Below are positions 40,783 to 50,615 of a DNA stretch of 64,000 nucleotides, piece after piece. This stretch comes from Lysinibacillus sp. FJAT-14745 (lineage in GTDB: Bacteria; Bacillota; Bacilli; Bacillales_A; Planococcaceae). The DNA lies in NCBI RefSeq assembly GCF_001275675.1, contig NZ_LITM01000005.1:308094-372093 (forward strand), in the 5' to 3' direction. Both the position numbers and the translations under genes were made by a program. A model generated the notes under the pieces. That model saw nothing but the letters and a program-made list of their open reading frames with translations, ran no database searches and had not been told where the DNA came from. Within the stretch, counting starts at the first letter, position 1. The number at the start of each line of letters is the position of its first letter.

Positions 40783-42699
40783 TTAGTTGTCTAAATAAAG
40801 ATGAATGGTGCCATCTTGTTTGATAACACTATCCACTTCAGGCAGTTGATTGCCAATTTTAGTTCCTTCTCCATGCCATACAATACGGAATGGATATTGT
40901 TGCTTGGCAATTTCAGCCTTCGTTTGACCAATAAAACTTGGCACCTTCACAGTGATTGGGTCACCCCAACGATAATCCTTTTCAAGCTGTTCCTTCGATT
41001 TTTCAATGCCAACAAAAGGCGCAACATCTTCAATAATTTGACCAACGATTGGAGCTGCTATCACACCGCCAAACTGTGTTCCCTTTTTTGGGTTATCTAC
41101 TGCTACATAAACGACAATTTGCGGATTATCCGCAGGTGCGAAACCAATAAACGATACGATATATTCGCCGTCTTTATAACGGCCATTCTCTACCTTTTGT
41201 GCTGTACCTGTTTTGCCGCCAATCCGTAATCCATCTCGGTAAGCTTGACGTCCTGAGCCCTTCGCTACAACAGATTCTAATGCACCTCGAACCTTTGCAG
41301 ACGTCTCCTCACGAATAACCTGTTTTTTAACTTCCGGTTTAGTCTCTTCTATAACTTCTCCAGTATTAGGATTAAGAATTTTCTTCACAACATATGGCGT
41401 ATAAAGCTTGCCCCCATTTATTGCTGCGGCTACTGCTTGCACTTGCTGAATTGGTGTAACGGCAACACCTTGGCCAAATGAAGTTGTGGCCTGCTCAACA
41501 GGTCCAAAAGAATCCTTGGAAAATAAAATCCCTGAAGCTTCGCCAGCGATATTAGACCCTGTTTTTTTACCAAAACCAAAATCTTTAATATACTGTAATA
41601 GTTTTTCATTCCCTATTCGCTGACCTAATTCAATAAAGCCTGGGTTACAAGAATTTTCTACAACTTCAAGGAAGGTTTCAGAGCCATGACCCTCACGCTT
41701 CCAACAACGTAATCTTGCTCCAGCAACCATTGAATAGCCTGGATCATAAAAAGTATCCTTCTCTAAATCCACTACATTTTCTTCTAAAGCAGCACTAAGA
41801 GTTATAATTTTGAACGTTGACCCGGGCTCATATGTCATCCAAACTGGTAAATTCCGATTGTAGATAGCAGGCTCTACCGTTTGATATTCCGCTGGATTGA
41901 AGGTTGGATATGAGGCTAACGATAAAATCTCGCCAGTGTTTGGATTCATGGCAATCGCCATTGCTTGGTCTGCATCATAACGCTCCATTGCCTGTGACAA
42001 TTCACGCTCGACGACCTGTTGTACATCTACATCTATCGATAGCTCGATTGTTGCGCCATCTTCACCAGCCTTCCAGGCGCTCTTTACGTTTGGTAAATTA
42101 TTTCCTTTCGCATCTGTAAAGATCCGTATTGCCGAAGAATTAGCCTGTAACAACTTATCGTATTCATATTCAATTCCCGCTAAACCTTGAGCATCATAGC
42201 CTGTGAAACCTAAAAAACGAGATAATAGGGTACCGTATGGATAATCCCTTGAATAATCGACACCACTATATAATCCCTCAATCTGCAAACCTTGCAACTC
42301 CACTGCTTTTTCATAGGGAATATTTTTTCCTTCAGGTGCCAGCTTTACTAAGTATGCTTTTTTCTTCATTTTTTCCAAAAGCTTTTGTTCATCTACTCCC
42401 AAAACTTGTGCAATTTTCGCTGCTGCCCCTTCAATATCCTTACTTTGTGAAGGCATGAAATATAAAGTTGGTGCAAGCTTATTTGTGACAATATTTTTCC
42501 CCTTACGGTCAGTAATGTGCCCTCGCTCATTGGCAAAAGGAATTTCTCGGTCCCAATTCTCTTCAGCTTTCTTTGTCAGATCTTTTTGATCTAATACTTG
42601 CAAGAAGACAAGCCTAACAATAATCGCAACGGCTACAAACATAAACAATACGTATAAAATACGCAATCGCTTTTTGGAATGGATAGAAATCCACTTCAT
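40783..42699 (-). CDS. spoVD: Stage V sporulation protein D (class B penicillin-binding protein)
   Basis: Transpeptidase for spore cortex peptidoglycan. The 638-residue protein has a membrane anchor (13-32), a PBP dimerisation domain, and the penicillin-binding motifs STFK (EPGSTFKIITLSAAL near residue 295), SCN (VENSCNPGF near residue 351) and KTG (GGKTGTAQKV near residue 493). One PASTA domain lies at the C-terminus (VKVPSFIGQTKAEI). It follows pbpB as in B. subtilis and differs from it by the single PASTA. Confidence 0.92.
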   Translation of the reverse strand: MKWISIHSKKRLRILYVLFMFVAVAIIVRLVFLQVLDQKDLTKKAEENWDREIPFANERGHITDRKGKNIVTNKLAPTLYFMPSQSKDIEGAAAKIAQVLGVDEQKLLEKMKKKAYLVKLAPEGKNIPYEKAVELQGLQIEGLYSGVDYSRDYPYGTLLSRFLGFTGYDAQGLAGIEYEYDKLLQANSSAIRIFTDAKGNNLPNVKSAWKAGEDGATIELSIDVDVQQVVERELSQAMERYDADQAMAIAMNPNTGEILSLASYPTFNPAEYQTVEPAIYNRNLPVWMTYEPGSTFKIITLSAALEENVVDLEKDTFYDPGYSMVAGARLRCWKREGHGSETFLEVVENSCNPGFIELGQRIGNEKLLQYIKDFGFGKKTGSNIAGEASGILFSKDSFGPVEQATTSFGQGVAVTPIQQVQAVAAAINGGKLYTPYVVKKILNPNTGEVIEETKPEVKKQVIREETSAKVRGALESVVAKGSGRQAYRDGLRIGGKTGTAQKVENGRYKDGEYIVSFIGFAPADNPQIVVYVAVDNPKKGTQFGGVIAAPIVGQIIEDVAPFVGIEKSKEQLEKDYRWGDPITVKVPSFIGQTKAEIAKQQYPFRIVWHGEGTKIGNQLPEVDSVIKQDGTIHLYLDN

Positions 42700-42756
42700 T
42701 CGACATCACACCTTGTTTTTTACAACGTATGAAATAAAGTGGGCTTCTATTCAGGT

Positions 42757-44964
42757 TTATTCTGTTGTTTCACCCTCGGGTGGTGTCTCTACATCTTGCT
42801 TAAAGCTTTCAGCTGGCGTTTTCAGCTTCACGACAATCGGTGAACGATCTGAGATTACAGTACCTGCCGAGACACTCTGACTAGCTACAAAGCCCTCACC
42901 AACGACTTCAATTTCTAAATTTGCCATCGTCTTAAAGGCAAGTACATTACGTAACGACCAATTGGTGAAGTCTGGCAGTGTTACATCGCCTGCTGTCTTT
43001 AAAAACACAAAATTACCTTTCACAAGTTTTTGAGGACCTTTTGGATATTGGTCAATAATTTTACCGCCACCACCAACAATAATTGGCTTCAGACCATCAT
43101 TTTGAAGCTCTACTTGTATAGCTTCAGCACTTTTACCTGTGTAATCTTGTATTTTTGCATCGTCAACATGCTTTACATCTTCAGGATTCACATTTAAATA
43201 CTTTAAACTATTCAACATAACTGGGTTAAATACTTTTGAAACTGGTATAGAACCAGCATCACCCTTTAATTTTGGCCTTTTTACTGAGACGTACATAATG
43301 AGCTGAGGGTCATTCACAGGAGCCATCCCTAAGAAAGAGTACAGAAATTCATTTGATCCCCATGAATACCTACCATTTCCTAAAGGAATTTGGGCAGTAC
43401 CTGTTTTCCCTGCAACTTCATATTCATCAAGAATAAAGTCCTTCGCCGTACCATCTTTAACTGTTAACGTAGATGCAAGAATTTCTTTTACTTGCTTCGC
43501 TGTATCGGCTGAAACTGGTTGTCCCTTTACAATCGGCTCATGCTTTTTAATCGTTTTTCCTGTTGAAGGGTCAACAATATGATCTATCACATACGGTTGC
43601 ATCATTTTCCCGTTATTCGCAATCGCTGTTAATGCTTGAATTAACTGAATCGGAGTTACCGTAGATCCTTGACCAAAAGTTGTTGTCACTCGTTCTACTG
43701 GATAATTCGATAAAAGTGTACCCGACGCTTCATTCGGTAAATCAATGCCTGTTTTTTTACCAAACCCAAATCGATCTAGATAGTCAAAAAAGACATCCTC
43801 ACCAATAAGCTTTAATAAGTGTGCCATTGCAGTATTAGATGATCGTTGGAAGCCTTGTAAATAAGTAATCTGACCCCAACCAACTTTATTGTAATCTTTA
43901 ATTACACGATCAAGAACTCTGTATTGACCTGACATATACTTGGCATTAGGTTTCCACGCCCCTGTATCAATAGCCGAAGCGAGCGTGAACGTTTTCATTG
44001 TCGAACCTGGTTCTATGGTCTCTTCAATAGCCTCGTTCAGCCACTTCATATTATTACCTTCACGTGTATCAGGATTAAACGTCGGTCGCTGTGACATCGC
44101 TAGGATTTTACCAGTTTTCGGATCTGCCACAATAGCTGTCATCGCTTCAGGATTATATTCCTTTGCAACCGATGTCATCGCTTCCTCTAAAAAGCTTTGA
44201 ACTGTTTTATCAAGTGTTAAATAAATGTCATCACCATTTTTCGCAGGTGTCACCATTTTTTCACTATTCGGTAATAAATAATGGAAAGCATCTGTCTCAT
44301 ATTCAACCTTACCGTCTTTTCCAGTTAGCTCTTTGTTATAAGTAAGCTCAAGACCCATTTTCCCTTTTGTCGTGAACGTACCATCTTTATTTTCCTCTTT
44401 TAGCGCGAAACCAATTAAGTGCGAGGCAAAGATACCATTTGGGTAATAACGTTTTAAATCGTTGATAAATAAAATCCCCGGTAATTTCTCCGCTTTGATT
44501 TTACTCATAGTTTCATGACTTAATCCACGACCCGCACTTCCAAATTCAACTTGATAAGGCTTTTCGCCTTTATCATTTACTCTAGTAAGCTGCTTATAGA
44601 TTTTTTCTTCGCTCATGTCAGGCATATATTCTGCTAATATTTTTGCAGTTTTTTCTGGATTTACTACATGTCGAGGGTTTTTTGCATCCGTCGTGGCCTT
44701 TTCATTGACGATTGCGATTAGTCGATAACTAAGTGTATCCTCAGCGATGACTTGACCATTTGTATCGTAAATTTTCCCACGGCTTGCTGATATTACACTT
44801 TCTTTGCTATATTTCGCAGCTGCTTTTGCCGCAAGCTCTTGCCCTTCCACTTCACCTGTCGCCTGTAACATAAACATTCTTGAGAACAATAGAAAAAAGA
44901 GCCCTCCATAAAAAAATAATAATAGAAAGGCTCCCCATTGGAATCGAAATCTCTTTTTTTTCAT
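42757..44964 (-). CDS. pbpB: Penicillin-binding protein 2B (septal transpeptidase)
   Basis: Class B PBP that cross-links septal peptidoglycan. The 735 residues show a membrane anchor (about 10-30) and a dimerisation domain. Catalytic motifs are STMK (IEPGSTMKTFTLASAI near residue 317), SSN (QRSSNTAMAHL near residue 375) and KTG (VAGKTGTAQIPLG near residue 518). Two C-terminal PASTA-like repeats follow (about 595-655 and 660-720). It overlaps ftsL by 4 bp. Confidence 0.95.
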   Translation of the reverse strand: MKKKRFRFQWGAFLLLFFYGGLFFLLFSRMFMLQATGEVEGQELAAKAAAKYSKESVISASRGKIYDTNGQVIAEDTLSYRLIAIVNEKATTDAKNPRHVVNPEKTAKILAEYMPDMSEEKIYKQLTRVNDKGEKPYQVEFGSAGRGLSHETMSKIKAEKLPGILFINDLKRYYPNGIFASHLIGFALKEENKDGTFTTKGKMGLELTYNKELTGKDGKVEYETDAFHYLLPNSEKMVTPAKNGDDIYLTLDKTVQSFLEEAMTSVAKEYNPEAMTAIVADPKTGKILAMSQRPTFNPDTREGNNMKWLNEAIEETIEPGSTMKTFTLASAIDTGAWKPNAKYMSGQYRVLDRVIKDYNKVGWGQITYLQGFQRSSNTAMAHLLKLIGEDVFFDYLDRFGFGKKTGIDLPNEASGTLLSNYPVERVTTTFGQGSTVTPIQLIQALTAIANNGKMMQPYVIDHIVDPSTGKTIKKHEPIVKGQPVSADTAKQVKEILASTLTVKDGTAKDFILDEYEVAGKTGTAQIPLGNGRYSWGSNEFLYSFLGMAPVNDPQLIMYVSVKRPKLKGDAGSIPVSKVFNPVMLNSLKYLNVNPEDVKHVDDAKIQDYTGKSAEAIQVELQNDGLKPIIVGGGGKIIDQYPKGPQKLVKGNFVFLKTAGDVTLPDFTNWSLRNVLAFKTMANLEIEVVGEGFVASQSVSAGTVISDRSPIVVKLKTPAESFKQDVETPPEGETTE

Positions 44965-45329
44965 TCTCCCGGCACTACCTTTACATTTTTCTCATTTTGA
45001 GTTAAACCGAGTTCTTTAGCTTTTTTCCATATGTTATCGTATGTAGAAAGTTCACTTACACGAACTGTCAAGTCAACATTCTTTTTAGCAATCTCTTCTG
45101 CTTCATTTTCGATTTTTTGAATGTCTATGCTTGTTGTTTGAATTGCTGCTTGCTTATTTAAAGCTAGTACTGATAATACAGCAATAATGCCAACTAAAAC
45201 AATTAGCATTGTCTTTTCAAACTTCTGGTTCGTTTTTTTGCGACGGATGATAGTGGGTTGTGGGCTAGGGGGTGTTATCGGTTGTTGCACTTGTTGTTGC
45301 TGGTGCTGCCTTACACGAACTGCTGCCAT
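44961..45329 (-). CDS. ftsL: Cell division protein FtsL
   Basis: Small bitopic divisome protein. The 122-residue protein has a Q/P-rich cytoplasmic tail (1-35), one membrane helix (about 40-58) and an extracellular leucine-zipper-like coiled coil (about 65-105) that pairs with DivIC/DivIB. The ORF starts directly after rsmH and overlaps pbpB. Confidence 0.92.
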   Translation of the reverse strand: MAAVRVRQHQQQQVQQPITPPSPQPTIIRRKKTNQKFEKTMLIVLVGIIAVLSVLALNKQAAIQTTSIDIQKIENEAEEIAKKNVDLTVRVSELSTYDNIWKKAKELGLTQNEKNVKVVPGE

Positions 45330-46280
45330 TTACTCACGCCCTTTGTCGTTAATTTTCTCAACCACTCTAAGCTTTGCTGAACGAGAACGATTGTTTACTG
45401 CCAATTCTTCATCAGAAGGAACGGTCGGCTTTCTCGTGATAAGCTTTAAGGTTGGCTTCATGTCATCAGGAATCACTGGTAAATTCGGTGGTAATTCCGG
45501 TAATGATGACGCTTCCTTAAAAATAGTTTTGCATAGGCGGTCCTCCAATGAATGGAACGTAATGACACTAATGCGTCCACCTACGTTTATCATATCAATC
45601 GCATCGACTAATGAATCCTCTGCCGCGCCTAGCTCATCGTTAACAGCAATTCGTATTGCTTGGAATATGCGCTTCGCTGGATGTCCACCTTTACGGCGAG
45701 CCGCTGCTGGAATACCCTCTTTAATAAGTTCTACAAGTTGGCCGGTTGTTTCGATTGGCGCCACCTTACGTGCCTCTTCGATTTTACGAGCAACTTGCTT
45801 TGAAAACTTCTCTTCTCCATAACGGAAAAATATACGTACTAAATCTTCATATGCCCATTCATTTACGACATGAAAAGCTGTCAGTGTTGCCGTTTGATCC
45901 ATGCGCATATCTAGCGGTGCATCATGGTGGTAACTAAAACCTCGTTCTGGTGTATCTAGCTGTGGTGAAGATACGCCTAAATCATATAAAACACCATCAA
46001 CTTGCTCAATACCAAGCGCTAATAGCTCTTCTTTTAAATAGCGGAAATTCGAATGAACAAATGTCACACGCTCAATATATGGCGCCAATCGAATTTTTGC
46101 ATTGTTAATAGCTGTCATATCTTGATCAAAGCAAATTAAACGCCCTTTTTCAGATAATTGTTGTACTAAATATTCACTGTGTCCTGCTCCGCCTAACGTA
46201 CAGTCCACATACACACCATCAGGATCGATGTTCAACCCATCAACAGTTTCTTTTAATAGCACGGTTGTATGATCGAACAT
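45330..46280 (-). CDS. rsmH: 16S rRNA (cytosine(1402)-N(4))-methyltransferase
   Basis: SAM-dependent methyltransferase of the 30S subunit. The 316-residue protein has [15 protein letters not shown] near residue 24 (SAM loop), [15 protein letters not shown] near residue 100 and the conserved [13 protein letters not shown] near residue 239. It is the second gene of the dcw cluster after mraZ. Confidence 0.96.
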   Translation of the reverse strand: MFDHTTVLLKETVDGLNIDPDGVYVDCTLGGAGHSEYLVQQLSEKGRLICFDQDMTAINNAKIRLAPYIERVTFVHSNFRYLKEELLALGIEQVDGVLYDLGVSSPQLDTPERGFSYHHDAPLDMRMDQTATLTAFHVVNEWAYEDLVRIFFRYGEEKFSKQVARKIEEARKVAPIETTGQLVELIKEGIPAAARRKGGHPAKRIFQAIRIAVNDELGAAEDSLVDAIDMINVGGRISVITFHSLEDRLCKTIFKEASSLPELPPNLPVIPDDMKPTLKLITRKPTVPSDEELAVNNRSRSAKLRVVEKINDKGRE

Positions 46281-46313
46281 ACCACTCGCTCCCTCCAGGC
46301 CTTAACTAAAAAA

Positions 46314-46745
46314 TTAAAAATCAAAGCCAATCATATTTTCTGCAATTTCATTAAAGGATTGTTCCGACTCACTAAAGTAAGCCTCCCAAGCATCTTTCGC
46401 CCATATTTCAATTCGATTCGAAACTCCTAATACGATACATTCTTTCACAAGATGTGCATATTGCATAAGAGTTGAAGGAATATTAATGCGCCCCTGCTTG
46501 TCTATTTCTACTTCCGTTGCTCCAGAAAAGAAAAACCTTGCAAAAGCACGTGTATCCTTTTTGGTCATCGGTAAGCCCTTTAATTTTTCTTCGAGTTTTC
46601 GCCATTCATCCATAGGATAGCCAAATAAACAATTATCAAGTCCGCGTGTCACAACAAATGTTTCACCTAAGGCGTCACGAAATTTTGCGGGCACGATTAA
46701 TCGTCCTTTTGCATCAACAGAGTGTTGATATTCTCCCATGAACAT
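46314..46745 (-). CDS. mraZ: Transcriptional regulator MraZ
   Basis: DNA-binding regulator of the dcw cluster. It is 143 residues, the same length as in B. subtilis, with two AbrB-like DxxGR half-sites ([16 protein letters not shown] and [16 protein letters not shown]). The ATG at 46745 is chosen because [11 protein letters not shown] is the family start; a GTG three codons earlier is rejected. Candidate binding boxes lie upstream (46756-46799). Confidence 0.96.
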   Translation of the reverse strand: MFMGEYQHSVDAKGRLIVPAKFRDALGETFVVTRGLDNCLFGYPMDEWRKLEEKLKGLPMTKKDTRAFARFFFSGATEVEIDKQGRINIPSTLMQYAHLVKECIVLGVSNRIEIWAKDAWEAYFSESEQSFNEIAENMIGFDF

Positions 46746-46755
46746 GCTATTCACC

Positions 46756-46799
46756 CCACTTTATTAAATAATGTACCACATCCCCCCACTTTCCTCCAC
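46756..46799 (-). promoter_or_regulatory. Candidate MraZ binding boxes
   Basis: On the minus strand GTGG occurs at 46796-46799, 46786-46789 and 46776-46779, exactly 10 bp apart, and again at 46756-46759 on the same 10-bp register. MraZ is known to bind TGGGN-type direct repeats of this spacing upstream of its own gene. A TTGTCA (46817-46822) lies just upstream, but no convincing -10 box could be fixed. Confidence 0.65.
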
Positions 46800-46886
46800 T
46801 TTTTTTAAAAAAAACTTGACAATTTACCATTTAAAGTGCGAATAGACCTTTAACAAATTATTGAACCCATGCTAAATGACATAAGA

Positions 46887-46915
46887 AAAGAGCTATCCTT
46901 AGTAGGATAGCTCTC
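46887..46915 (-). terminator. Terminator of bshC
   Basis: Stem AGAGCTATCCT/AGGATAGCTCT with a 4-base loop, then TTTTC on the minus strand. It separates bshC from the dcw cluster. Confidence 0.85.
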
Positions 46916-46999
46916 TATTTACTATTTGAGTCGAACATTGTTTATCAAATCAATATTGTATTAAATTGTTAATTGGGTATAAAGTTACAAACATTGGAA

Positions 47000-48616
47000 T
47001 TATAAATAAATTAGATAGTGGTGATTGCCAATGCTATAATTTTGTTTCAGCATTTCAGTAATTAACATAGGTCCAAACTCATTGAAATATTGATAAGGAT
47101 TATAAGTTCTTTCTTGGAATCCTTCATTTGGATATAACTCATTTTGTAGCGTCATAAATTTTCGAATTGTCGTTTCATGCTTGTTAAGAACTGTTTGTTC
47201 AACCTTTTGCTGTAAATACTCAAATTGCTTTAGATGATTCTCTTTATTTTTTACAAGAATTTTATCTAGTAATAGATGTTGCTCCTCTAAATAAACTTGT
47301 AGTGCATCATATTTTTCTAAAAGCTCACGTTGAATCGTCTGAATTTGACGTGTCGCCTCAGTATCTTGTACTTCAGCAATAAACTGTTCTTTAAGCTGCA
47401 ACGCTTTCCCATCCCAAACTTCAGCAACATTTAAACGATATTCACGTAACAGTTGTTCTACGTGACGTGTGACAATCGTGATATGAAGACGCGGAGCAAA
47501 AATCGGCATTTGTAAGCCTAATACCGCAAACGCATCCTTCAATGTCGCCCAGTACGCAAGCTCTCCTGGTCCACCAACAAACGCTAGCACAGGCAATGTC
47601 ATTTCCTGCATTAACGGACGCGTCACAACGTTATTACTTAACTGCTCAGGATGTTTTTCAGCAATTTTTAAAACTTCTTCACGAGATAGCTTGATATTAG
47701 CAGCTAGATTGACAAATTGCTGATTTTTTCTTTCTAAAAGATGTCGCTCCCCATCTTCTACATAGAATAAATTGGCCGCTTCGTTTGTTGCCAAAATAGG
47801 ATTGCCATAGCCCGCACGTTCAAGCTCCACTTCTTTTGCTGTTACCACTTTAGCAATTTCTTCATTTTTATGAATGATACGGGTAAAATTCTCACGCTCA
47901 TATTGACGGAATTTAAAGTCCGCTGCATCAATCATCAATAAACCTTCATCTTTAAACAATTGGTTCATAAGTTGCGCAAAGAAGTCCGTAAATGTGTCAC
48001 ACTTATTAAGAGTATCCACTAATTGTTTCATAAGCGTCTCAGTGAATTCTGTTTCACCCATATCTTTCGCAATCGTATTTATTAATTGTGTCATTGTTTC
48101 TTTGTTTATACTTGTTTCTGAAGCCATTGTTTTACGTCTTGAACGTTCACCGTAAACTCGTTTTTTAATAGCTTCACCACGTACTGTATACGTATGGTTA
48201 ATTTCCTCTAAATCATGATCTTCACCAGCTATCCAAAAAACAGGAACAACCGGTCGCTGAAGTTTTACACTTTGCTCTTTCGCTAATGCAATGACCGAAA
48301 TCGCCTTATGCACCGAGTAAAGAGGGCCTGTTAAGATACCCGCTTGTTGTCCACCGACAACTGCAACAGCACCTTGTTCTAGTTGTTGCAAATGTTCATT
48401 CGCTTTCTTTGATATACCGAGCGGCTTCATAAATTGACTTATGATAGCTGTTAATTCTTTTTGATCATACATATGCTGATCTAAATATTGTGCTCGTTTT
48501 TCAAAAGATTTATCGTTATATTCGTATTCAAAAAACTCATGGATGGCAGTATTCGGCGACCAATAATCTGCTAGCAAACGATTTTTTATGGGCGATTGGA
48601 TTGACTCCAGTTTCAT
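47000..48616 (-). CDS. bshC: Bacillithiol biosynthesis cysteine-adding enzyme
   Basis: Adds cysteine to GlcN-malate to finish bacillithiol, the low-molecular-weight thiol of Bacilli. The 538-residue protein has the family N-terminus and the nucleotide-fold segment AVAVVGGQQAGILTGPLYSVHKAI near residue 83, followed by FWIAGEDHDLEEINHTY near residue 127. A long coiled coil follows at 380-475. This is the YllA position of B. subtilis, just upstream of mraZ. Confidence 0.95.
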   Translation of the reverse strand: MKLESIQSPIKNRLLADYWSPNTAIHEFFEYEYNDKSFEKRAQYLDQHMYDQKELTAIISQFMKPLGISKKANEHLQQLEQGAVAVVGGQQAGILTGPLYSVHKAISVIALAKEQSVKLQRPVVPVFWIAGEDHDLEEINHTYTVRGEAIKKRVYGERSRRKTMASETSINKETMTQLINTIAKDMGETEFTETLMKQLVDTLNKCDTFTDFFAQLMNQLFKDEGLLMIDAADFKFRQYERENFTRIIHKNEEIAKVVTAKEVELERAGYGNPILATNEAANLFYVEDGERHLLERKNQQFVNLAANIKLSREEVLKIAEKHPEQLSNNVVTRPLMQEMTLPVLAFVGGPGELAYWATLKDAFAVLGLQMPIFAPRLHITIVTRHVEQLLREYRLNVAEVWDGKALQLKEQFIAEVQDTEATRQIQTIQRELLEKYDALQVYLEEQHLLLDKILVKNKENHLKQFEYLQQKVEQTVLNKHETTIRKFMTLQNELYPNEGFQERTYNPYQYFNEFGPMLITEMLKQNYSIGNHHYLIYL

Positions 48617-48894
48617 TTAACACAAACTCCTCTACTCACTAAATCATCTTCTTACTCTTCATAAGCAAACTTGAAATAAAATAAATCCCTTTACTGTTAC
48701 CCTTAGAACGTATATTCAAAATGACATTCCCTAACAAGTTTCGGAAAGACAATAATACGATTTTTGTTAGATACTCAAACGTTGTCGTACATTGGAATTT
48801 TATTTATTTTTTTGCACATATAGAGTTATTACTAAAAAACAATATTTAATGCTATTATTTTAACGCTTATGGCTTCAACATGAAAAGAAAATGC
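48617..48894. other. Intergenic stretch without visible features
   Basis: AT-rich DNA between bshC and the DUF3397 gene. It probably carries the bshC promoter, but I see no clear box pair, hairpin or repeat. Confidence 0.4.
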
Positions 48895-49290
48895 TTAGAC
48901 TACCTGTAAATATTCTATAACAGATTGAATAACACCTACTATACAAATAACAATATACGCCGTACTTAATACTAAAAATTGAAAGCGCCAAATTTTCCTA
49001 AGTAGCGATTTCACTTCAATTTCTTTTTTTGTTTGCCAATCAATATATGTAAAAATCATTGCCATCATTATCGCCAACGTTACTAATAGTGCACTAACAT
49101 TGACATTCCATAGTACACCAATTGCTAGTGGTACTGAAAAAAACAAACACAATGTTGTCACGTCCGATGCCATACCAAAAGCATGAGTGCCTCGAATTTT
49201 AACCTTTCGACTAATTAAATAGACAATCACAAAAAGGACGATTGGACAAAAAATAATGATACTTATAACAATATGTAAAAAATCTTTCAA
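48895..49290 (-). CDS. DUF3397 membrane protein
   Basis: A 131-residue protein with four hydrophobic helices (about 5-27, 40-60, 66-85 and 105-127) and a short charged loop before the last. The pattern and the place next to panE and bshC match the DUF3397 family of Bacillaceae. No function is known. It overlaps panE by 4 bp, so the two are co-translated. Confidence 0.8.
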   Translation of the reverse strand: MKDFLHIVISIIIFCPIVLFVIVYLISRKVKIRGTHAFGMASDVTTLCLFFSVPLAIGVLWNVNVSALLVTLAIMMAMIFTYIDWQTKKEIEVKSLLRKIWRFQFLVLSTAYIVICIVGVIQSVIEYLQVV

Positions 49291-50189
49291 CGTCTTTCAC
49301 CGCTCTCCTCTATCGCAAGTACTTGGTGATATAAAGTACGTAAAGTAGGCAAATTATGACCATTTGCTAGAGCTTTTTCTAGTATTACTCCTACAATCGT
49401 GTCAATTTCACTTTTTCTCCCCTGTATCCGATCCGCTAGCATAGATGATGTATTATTTGCTGTTTTTTGACATAAGTCTATCACCTTGAAAAAAGGTATA
49501 GCTTGTTCTATACCTTCATAAGCATCCGTTAATTCTTGATAGATAGTTTGCATTAACAAAAACGCTTGTTTAGTCGTTACTAATTCTCCATTCTTCACTT
49601 GCAATATAGCCGTTAATGGATTAATCAAGCAGTTGAATACGGCTTTCTCAAATAACATTTGTTCAGCATTAGCAACCAATTCAACTGGGTATAGGGAATT
49701 TCTTACTTGTAACAAATCGTTAAACGCAGCACTATTCCCTCGCTCTATCGCAATTTTGCAAACTCCTACACCTCTATGTTGCACAGTTGACTGATTTATC
49801 ATTTGAGCACCGAATGACACAGAACAAAAGGCAATATTTTTTTGTGGCAAACGTAGTGCTTCGTCAAAATGCGCTAAACCATTTTGCATAAACAACAACG
49901 ATACTGTACTAGGTAACGCAGATAATTGTTCGTAAAGTTCTTGTAATTGACCGTATTTAACAGCAATTACAACTAAATCTTGCTGTGGCAGCTCCACTAA
50001 TTTCGTAGTTGAAGCAATTTTTTGTACAGTTTTCGTTCCATCAACATTCACGCGTGTTAAATATTTCTTATTAAGTTCATCTACTTGTCCCTGTCTTCTT
50101 GCAACCAACGTTACAGACATACCAGACTCAGCCAAAAAACTTGCCGTCAACTGACCTACAGCCCCTGCACCAATAATCGCTACATCCAC
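49287..50189 (-). CDS. panE: 2-dehydropantoate 2-reductase
   Basis: NADPH-dependent reduction of ketopantoate to pantoate in CoA synthesis. The 300-residue protein begins with the nucleotide fold MDVAIIGAGAVGQLTASFLAE. The catalytic Lys is expected in the FEKAVFNCLINPLTAIL segment (near residue 170), and the conserved Ser/Glu region is TSSMLADRIQGRKSEID near residue 248. It occupies the ylbQ position of B. subtilis. Confidence 0.9.
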   Translation of the reverse strand: MDVAIIGAGAVGQLTASFLAESGMSVTLVARRQGQVDELNKKYLTRVNVDGTKTVQKIASTTKLVELPQQDLVVIAVKYGQLQELYEQLSALPSTVSLLFMQNGLAHFDEALRLPQKNIAFCSVSFGAQMINQSTVQHRGVGVCKIAIERGNSAAFNDLLQVRNSLYPVELVANAEQMLFEKAVFNCLINPLTAILQVKNGELVTTKQAFLLMQTIYQELTDAYEGIEQAIPFFKVIDLCQKTANNTSSMLADRIQGRKSEIDTIVGVILEKALANGHNLPTLRTLYHQVLAIEESGERR

Positions 50190-50309
50190 AATCCATCACA
50201 CCTCCCTCATTCACAACGGACGATCTAACATAAGAGAACGCCCTCCTAAACAGTTCTATCGCCAATTCAACCGTCAATCATTTTTACGCCTTTTCTACAG
50301 AAGGAGGTG

Positions 50310-50337
50310 CCTTAGAAATCGTTCTAAGGCACCTCTT
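50310..50337 (-). terminator. Strong hairpin between the rsfA-like gene and panE
   Basis: Stem AGGTGCCTTAGAA/TTCTAAGGCACCT with a 4-base loop (CGAT). The following minus-strand bases are CCTTCTG, so it is a terminator with a weak U-run or simply a stable hairpin. Confidence 0.55.
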
Positions 50338-50397
50338 ATGCAGGTTAATTTTATTATACAGGATTGACTAAGCGTTTACGATAATAATCGAGCTTCT

Positions 50398-50501
50398 ACG
50401 GGCAGTTAATCTCACACCTCCCCCCTTTGTTTTTACTGTATGTTTAGGTGTGAGGTTTGTACTTGCCGCTTCGCTTTCGGTACAGATAAATGGCTGCCCG
50501 T
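50398..50501. repeat. Nested palindrome with micro-element
   Basis: Outer arms ACGGGCAG (50398-50405) and CTGCCCGT (50494-50501) enclose CTCACACCT (50411-50419)/AGGTGTGAG (50446-50454). Beside it is the micro-element TGTAC...GTACA (50458-50484) with CGCTTCGCTTTCG in its loop. A short frame crosses it but has no support as a gene. It lies between panE and the rsfA-like gene. Confidence 0.78.
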
Positions 50502-50615
50502 TAATAACTGTTGAAACACTTAGCGCAGCATGCAGCATTATGTTTTCGTTCAAGTTTACATTTTTTCTAAGTAACTTACTCTTCAATACTTTTACCTTTC
50601 GTCAGCTTCCTTATT

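Noticed and set aside
50368-50586. 72-codon minus frame between panE and the rsfA-like gene
   Set aside because: Runs through the nested palindrome; no ribosome site and biased composition.
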